Of a stretch of DNA of 61,442 bases, positions 56,001-61,442 are shown piece after piece. The DNA is taken from assembly GCA_021324465.1 (NCBI GenBank), contig JAJPJB010000041.1, positions 1-61,442 of the forward strand. Direction: 5' to 3'. A program made the position numbers and the translations under genes. Numbering within the stretch: the stretch's first letter is position 1; each line of letters opens with the position of its first letter. The notes below the pieces were generated by a model that was given only the letters and a program-made list of their open reading frames with translations, had not been told where the DNA came from and searched no databases. Origin of the DNA: Hyphomicrobiaceae bacterium (lineage in GTDB: Bacteria; Pseudomonadota; Alphaproteobacteria; Rhizobiales; Xanthobacteraceae).

Positions 56001-56732
56001 TCATCTCATTTCTCTGCCGCCCTCGAGATAAGCCGATTTGACTTCAGGCCGCGCCAGCAAATCGCTGCCGCTTCCCGAGAGCGTGATGACGCCGTTGACC
56101 ATGACGTAGCCGCGGTGTGCCAGCGTGAGCGCGTGATAGGCGTTCTGTTCCACCAGAAATACCGTGAGGCCGCTTTGCGCGTTGAGCGTTTTGATGGCCT
56201 CGAAAATCTGCCGCACCACAAGCGGCGCCAGGCCCAGCGACGGCTCGTCGAGGAGGAGGAGGCGCGGCCGCGCCATGAGTGCCCGTGCGATCGCCAGCAT
56301 CTGCTGTTCGCCGCCCGAGAGCGTGCCTCCGCGCTGGATCAGGCGTTCCTTCAGCCGTGGAAACAACGCCAGCACGCGATCAAGATCGGCGGCGAATTGT
56401 GAAGCATCGGCGCAGATCGCGCCCATCTGTAGATTTTCCAGGACCGTCATGCGGGGAAAAATGCGCCGGCCCTCGGGCGCCTGCGCCAGCCGCAAATGCG
56501 CGATCTCATGCGTCGGCAGATGCGTAATGTCGCGCCCGGCGAATTCGATCGAGCCCTCGCGGGCGCGCGGATTGCCGCAGATCGTCATCATCAGGGTCGA
56601 TTTGCCGGCGCCGTTGGCGCCGATCAGGGCGACGATCTCGCCTTCATTGACTTCGAGATCAACGCCTTTGAGCGCCATCACGCGGCCGTAGAATGTCTTG
56701 ACGCCGCGAACGCAGAGCAAGGCCGCACTCAT
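56001..56732 (-). CDS. livF: Branched-chain amino acid ABC transporter ATPase LivF
   Basis: ABC ATPase, 243 residues. It has Walker A IGANGAGKSTLMMT, the Q-loop region, the LivF-type QAPEGRRIFPRMTVLENLQM, the signature GTLSGGEQQMLAIARALM, Walker B LLLLDEPSLGLAP and the H-loop-like VFLVEQNAYHAL. ATG 56732 overlaps the livG stop by 4 bp (ATGA). It powers the liv importer with LivG. Confidence 0.96.
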   Translation of the reverse strand: MSAALLCVRGVKTFYGRVMALKGVDLEVNEGEIVALIGANGAGKSTLMMTICGNPRAREGSIEFAGRDITHLPTHEIAHLRLAQAPEGRRIFPRMTVLENLQMGAICADASQFAADLDRVLALFPRLKERLIQRGGTLSGGEQQMLAIARALMARPRLLLLDEPSLGLAPLVVRQIFEAIKTLNAQSGLTVFLVEQNAYHALTLAHRGYVMVNGVITLSGSGSDLLARPEVKSAYLEGGREMR

Positions 56733-57637
56733 AGCCCGACCTCGGCTTCCACTTTGGCGACGTCTTTGTCGGCGACGCCAAGATAGGCGGCGATCACTTT
56801 GGTATCGTCGCGCACCTGCGTCGGCGTGCCCTCGGCGATCTTGACGCCGTAGTCGAGCACGACGATGCGGTCGGAAATCTCCATGACCACCGACATGTCG
56901 TGCTCGATGAGCAGGATCGAGACTGCGCAATCATCGCGGATCGACAACAGCAGCGCGTTGAGCTCGGCGCTTTCGTGCGGATTGAGTCCGGCCGCCGGCT
57001 CGTCAAGGCAGAGCAGCACCGGATCGGTGCACATCGCGCGGACGATTTCGAGCCGCCGCTGGTCCCCATAGGGGAGGTCGCCGGCCGGATCGTCGGCGCG
57101 GGCAAGCAGGCCGACGCGGCCGAGCCAATGGCGCGCTTTGTCGATTGCGGCACGCTCGGCCGAGCGATAGGAGGAGAGGCCGAAAATGCCGAGAAGCGTA
57201 TAACCCGAGGCGAACATCAGCGGGTTGTGCTGCGCGACCAGAAGGTTTTCCAGAACCGTCATGCCGGGAAACAGCCGCATGTTCTGGAAGGTGCGCGCCA
57301 CCCGCGCTTGATCGGCGACGAGAAAATCCGGCATGCGCTCGAGCTGATAGAGCGCGCCGTCCGTGCGGCGCGTGCTGCGCCGACCACTGGCGGTGAGCGC
57401 GTCGAGCTCGCTCCACAGCGCCGGATTGCCGTGGCAGAGCCCAATGCGGCCGCAATGCGGCTTGTAGAAGCCGGTGATGCAGTTGAACACTGTGGTCTTG
57501 CCGGCGCCATTCGGTCCGATCAGTGCGGTGATGTCGCCTCGGCGCGCCTCGAACGACAGATCGTCTACCGCGACAAGCCCGCCGAACCGCATCGTCAGAT
57601 GTTCGACGCGCAGCAGGATGTCGCGGTTGCCTGCCAT
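56729..57637 (-). CDS. livG: Branched-chain amino acid ABC transporter ATPase LivG
   Basis: ABC ATPase of 302 residues. It has Walker [58 protein letters not shown] (a LivG variant of the signature), Walker [16 protein letters not shown] and [23 protein letters not shown] 57637 shares one base with the livM stop (TGATG), and its own stop overlaps livF. It carries an extra segment near residues 62-95 compared with the shortest LivG. Confidence 0.96.
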   Translation of the reverse strand: MAGNRDILLRVEHLTMRFGGLVAVDDLSFEARRGDITALIGPNGAGKTTVFNCITGFYKPHCGRIGLCHGNPALWSELDALTASGRRSTRRTDGALYQLERMPDFLVADQARVARTFQNMRLFPGMTVLENLLVAQHNPLMFASGYTLLGIFGLSSYRSAERAAIDKARHWLGRVGLLARADDPAGDLPYGDQRRLEIVRAMCTDPVLLCLDEPAAGLNPHESAELNALLLSIRDDCAVSILLIEHDMSVVMEISDRIVVLDYGVKIAEGTPTQVRDDTKVIAAYLGVADKDVAKVEAEVGL

Positions 57638-59031
57638 CAGACCTGTCCTTCTTTGACCAGCGTCTCTTTGACCAGATCAGCGGCGATGCTTTTGCGCTCT
57701 TTGAGGAATACCGAGGGCGCGCGCCGCGTGATCAGCCCGCGCGGCCGCCAGCGCATCATCAGCACCATGCCCAGCCCGAACAGCAGCATGCGATATTGCG
57801 TCGGATCAAAATCGCGGCCGAAAATGTCTTTGAGGAAATCGAGTTGGCGCAGGATCTCGGTGCCGCCGATCATCAGAATCGCGGCGATGGCGACGCCGAT
57901 CTGGCTGCCCATGCCGCCGAGCACGACGATGCCGAGGATGGTCGCCGATTCCAGGAAGGTGAAGGATTCCGGCGAAATGAATGCCTGTCGCGCGGCGAAG
58001 AACGAGCCGGCAAATCCCGCGAACATGGCGCCGATGGCGAAAGCCGTCAGTTTCGTATTGGTGGTATTGATGCCGAGCGCGCGGCAGGCGATCTCGTCTT
58101 CGCGCAGCGCCTCCCAGGCGCGGCCAACCGGCAGCCGGCGCAGCCGCACGGTGACAAAGGCGGTAAGCAGCGCCAGCCCCAGGATCAGGTAGTACAAGAA
58201 GATCGTGCGATAGATCGGGAAGAATTCGAGGCCGAAGGTGGCGGCGAAGCCATTATCGTCGGCATTGAAAGGAATACCGAAGAAGGTCGGCCGTGGAATG
58301 CCGCCGATTCCGGCATAGCCATTGGTCAGCGCCACCCAGTTGATCAGGATCATGCGGATGATTTCGCCGAAAGCGAGCGTGACGATGGCGAGATAGTCGC
58401 CGCGCAGCCGCAAGACGGGGAAGCCGAGCAGCAGGCCCCAGAACGATGCCAGACAGCCGGCGAGCGGCAGCAAGATCCAAAACGACAGGCCAAAGGCTTT
58501 GGCGAGCAGCGCGTAGGAATAAGCGCCGACTGCATAGAAGGCGACATAGCCAAGATCGAGGAGCCCGGCGAGACCGACCACGATGTTCAGTCCCCAGCCG
58601 AGCATCACATAGATCAGGATCTGAATGCCGAAATTGTCGATCCATTTCACCGCGCCGGTGCGGCCGTAGAGCGCGAGGACAACAAGCGGATAAGCAATGA
58701 CAAAGCCGATGCCGAAGGGGATGAACCATTTTCCCGCGCTGGCGCGCCAGTCGAAGCGTGTCGGCACCGCCGCGGCGACCGGTCGGGCCGCGCGCCGCTC
58801 GAGCCGCGATTCAAGCAGAAGCGAATAGGCGAGGCGCAGCAGACCGATTGCAGCCGTCAGTGCAAACAGCAACGGAAAGCGCGTCTGCAGGATCAGCTGA
58901 TTGCGGATGTCGGTAACGGTCTGAAAGCCGAGCAGCGGCAGCAGCAATCCGAAAGCGATCAACGTCGTTAGTGCGGCATCGCGTAGCCCGCGCATGACCT
59001 GGGAGCGCCAATCCGGCGCGGCGGCCTGCAT
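57637..59031 (-). CDS. livM: Branched-chain amino acid ABC transporter permease LivM
   Basis: Membrane permease of 464 residues. An extended N-terminus (about 130 residues with several membrane segments) precedes the core: [40 protein letters not shown] and [20 protein letters not shown], then [20 protein letters not shown], the coupling region. The ATG at 59031 lies 2 bp after the livH stop. It forms the channel with LivH. Confidence 0.95.
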   Translation of the reverse strand: MQAAAPDWRSQVMRGLRDAALTTLIAFGLLLPLLGFQTVTDIRNQLILQTRFPLLFALTAAIGLLRLAYSLLLESRLERRAARPVAAAVPTRFDWRASAGKWFIPFGIGFVIAYPLVVLALYGRTGAVKWIDNFGIQILIYVMLGWGLNIVVGLAGLLDLGYVAFYAVGAYSYALLAKAFGLSFWILLPLAGCLASFWGLLLGFPVLRLRGDYLAIVTLAFGEIIRMILINWVALTNGYAGIGGIPRPTFFGIPFNADDNGFAATFGLEFFPIYRTIFLYYLILGLALLTAFVTVRLRRLPVGRAWEALREDEIACRALGINTTNTKLTAFAIGAMFAGFAGSFFAARQAFISPESFTFLESATILGIVVLGGMGSQIGVAIAAILMIGGTEILRQLDFLKDIFGRDFDPTQYRMLLFGLGMVLMMRWRPRGLITRRAPSVFLKERKSIAADLVKETLVKEGQV

Positions 59032-59033
59032 CG

Positions 59034-59948
<915 letters not shown>

Positions 59949-60049
59949 GCGTCTGCGCGCCTTCCGAATCCCGGCATATTCCCCGCGAAAAACTCTAACA
60001 GGGGCCTTTCGGACCGGCAACGCTTAGGCGCGTTAGGTCGCAGGACGGC

Positions 60050-60826
60050 CTACGGTTCGACCGGCGAGGGCAGGGGGCCGAGATGGATGCCGCATTCGGT
60101 CTTGCCAAGCCCGCTCCAGCGGCCGTCGCGCACCGAACCGCCCTGTGCCGGCTTATGCGTGCAGGGCACGCAGCCAACCGAGGTGAAGCCCAGAGATTCC
60201 AGGGGATGCCGCGGCAATTTCGCAGCCGCAAATACGGCGTTGAGCTCGGGCCGCGACAGCCGCGCCAGCGGATTAAACTTGATGCGCGGGCCGTCCGTCT
60301 CGACAATCGGAAGCTGTGTCCGCTCGCCGCCGTGATAGCGTTTGCGTCCGCTCATCCAGGCATCGAACGCGGCGATCTCTTGGGCCAAAGGGGCAACCTT
60401 GTGGATGCTGCAGCAGGCCTCGCGATCACGGAAGGCGAGGTCGTGCTTGGGATCGCGCAGCGCGAGCGCGCTTGGCGAGGGGGTGACGGTGCGGACATCG
60501 GTTAGTCCGAGCCGCTTTACCAGCGCGTCACGATAGGCAAGCGTCTCCTTGAACAGCCACAGCGTATCGAGAAACAGTACCGGCAATGACGGGTCAATGT
60601 CGGCGACATATTTGAGGAGCACCGCCGACTCGGTGCCAAAGGACGAAACGACCGCAAGCCGCCCAGCATGGGCACGCACCGCCGTCTCGACAATCTCCCG
60701 CGGACCGGCATTGGCAAGTTGCTCCGCCAGAGCTGTGACCTTCTCCGCGACCCGTTGCCCCGCTTCGGGCCGTGGCTGCGCGGACGAAACCGGTAGCCCT
60801 TCGGAATTGTCGGGATCAAGAAACAT
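60050..60826 (-). CDS. cysH: Adenylyl-sulfate (APS) reductase, CysH family
   Basis: Thioredoxin-dependent reductase in assimilatory sulfate reduction, 258 residues. It has VVSSFGTESAVLLKYVADID, LFLDTLWLFKETLAYRDALV, the cluster cysteines ACCSIHKVAPL (Cys138/139) and VGCVPCTHKP (Cys219/222), and the C-terminal catalytic ECGIHLG (Cys245). The two cysteine pairs make it the [4Fe-4S] APS-type enzyme. It stands 101 bp upstream of livH on the same strand. Confidence 0.95.
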   Translation of the reverse strand: MFLDPDNSEGLPVSSAQPRPEAGQRVAEKVTALAEQLANAGPREIVETAVRAHAGRLAVVSSFGTESAVLLKYVADIDPSLPVLFLDTLWLFKETLAYRDALVKRLGLTDVRTVTPSPSALALRDPKHDLAFRDREACCSIHKVAPLAQEIAAFDAWMSGRKRYHGGERTQLPIVETDGPRIKFNPLARLSRPELNAVFAAAKLPRHPLESLGFTSVGCVPCTHKPAQGGSVRDGRWSGLGKTECGIHLGPLPSPVEP

Positions 60827-61095
60827 TGGCGTCGGTGCCTCTGGGGCGAAATTGGCGCGCTTCCTAGAAGGATTTTCTATATAAACGGCCGTAACGGGGT
60901 ATTAAAGGGAACAGGCTTCCATATTCAGCGCTGGCCGAGGCATGACCTGCTGGGTTCAGCGGAACTTTTGGCAATGGCGTTTTGGCGTCGCGGAAGCCGC
61001 TCTACGCCGTCGTGCATTGCCTGCATTCGAGGTCGGCGGTACGCCAGAGCGCAGCGCCGCGACCGACCGGCGCGAAACCTTGAGGAAACGGCCGC
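60827..61095. promoter_or_regulatory. Divergent intergenic region between cysH and the HpaB-type gene
   Basis: About 270 bp. An AT-rich segment around 60880-60905 (TTTTCTATATAAACGG on plus) could supply a promoter for cysH on the minus strand. No operator is recognised. Confidence 0.35.
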
Positions 61096-61442
61096 ATGAA
61101 ATCCGAAGACGCAATCAGGACCAAGGGACGGCCGTTCACTGGCGCGGAATATCTCGAGAGCCTGCGCGATGGTCGCGAGGTCTATGTCTATGGCGAGCGC
61201 GTCAAGGATGTCACCACGCATCCCGCCTTCCGCAATGCGGCACGCTCAATCGCGCGCCTTTACGACGCGCTGCACGACGAAAAGACCAAACCGGTCCTGA
61301 CGACGCAGACCGATACCGGCTCCGGCGGCTATACCCACAAATTTTTCCGCGCCGCGCGCTCACGCGAAGAGCTCGTCGCACAGCGCGATGCGATCGCGCA
61401 TTGGGCGCGCATGTCCTACGGCTGGATGGGGCGCTCGCCGGA
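61096..61442 (+). CDS. 4-hydroxyphenylacetate 3-hydroxylase-type monooxygenase (N-terminus)
   Basis: Flavin-dependent monooxygenase of the HpaB family, first 115 residues only; the frame runs off the window. It has the family start [20 protein letters not shown], then [40 protein letters not shown] and [26 protein letters not shown] lies 5-12 nt before the ATG at 61096. It hydroxylates phenolic or related substrates with FADH2 from a partner reductase. Confidence 0.9.
   Translation, partial: MKSEDAIRTKGRPFTGAEYLESLRDGREVYVYGERVKDVTTHPAFRNAARSIARLYDALHDEKTKPVLTTQTDTGSGGYTHKFFRAARSREELVAQRDAIAHWARMSYGWMGRSP

Overview
This is chromosomal DNA of a high-GC alphaproteobacterium, most likely Hyphomicrobiales of the Bradyrhizobium / Xanthobacteraceae (Pseudolabrys-like) type. 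The pointers are a GAAC-N7-GAAC LexA box upstream of recA, the alphaproteobacterial F1-ATPase inhibitor subunit zeta (DUF1476), DUF1289, the split purS/purQ/purL set, a eukaryote-like NADP isocitrate dehydrogenase, and many small secreted lineage-specific proteins. Genus is inference. I see no rRNA, tRNA, CRISPR array, prophage or intact insertion sequence. The genes are mostly core metabolism with accessory catabolic and transport genes between them.

Layout. 1-7051 (minus): a LysR regulator, an HyuA/HyuB hydantoinase-oxoprolinase pair, a cyanuric acid hydrolase/barbiturase-type ring-opening amidohydrolase and an ABC substrate-binding protein cut by the window edge; together they look like a cyclic-imide/ureide catabolic operon. 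7342-12763: dusA, a TauE-type exporter, a histidine kinase/DUF1289/aspartic protease operon and a GST. 12887-20800: small secreted proteins (His-rich, Cys/Trp repeat), a Bug solute receptor, a 3-hydroxyisobutyrate dehydrogenase relative, Mrp, a Nudix hydrolase and a broken GNAT gene. 20914-22237: a long palindrome, the SOS box and recA. 22447-28894: hypothetical proteins, an orphan KdpDE-like two-component pair, a signal-peptide-less NMT1-like protein and DoxX. 29088-33118: icd, a TrmJ-DUF559 fusion, an HpcH/HpaI aldolase and subunit zeta.

33422-38371 is the purine block purC, purS, purQ, a DUF429 gene and purL; the DUF429 gene is coupled to purL by a 4-bp overlap. 38372-46412 holds a Cys-rich repeat protein, bolA, monothiol glutaredoxin, rpsD, an OFA-family transporter, murI, purB and rpe. 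46646-54074 holds a D-amino-acid dehydrogenase-like flavoprotein, a NodB-type deacetylase, a P1 peptidase, ccdA, a PAP2 phosphatase and an enoyl-CoA hydratase remnant. 54452-59948 is a complete branched-chain amino acid (liv) operon in which livH carries an in-frame TAG at codon 46. The window ends with cysH and the start of an HpaB-type flavin monooxygenase.

The best leads are the hydantoinase/ring-opening amidohydrolase operon, the interrupted livH, the TrmJ-DUF559 fusion with a degenerate nuclease motif, DUF429 inside the purine operon, the perfect 18-bp-arm palindrome before recA, and a duplicated WTIQGGVCKPY module in two neighbouring secreted proteins.
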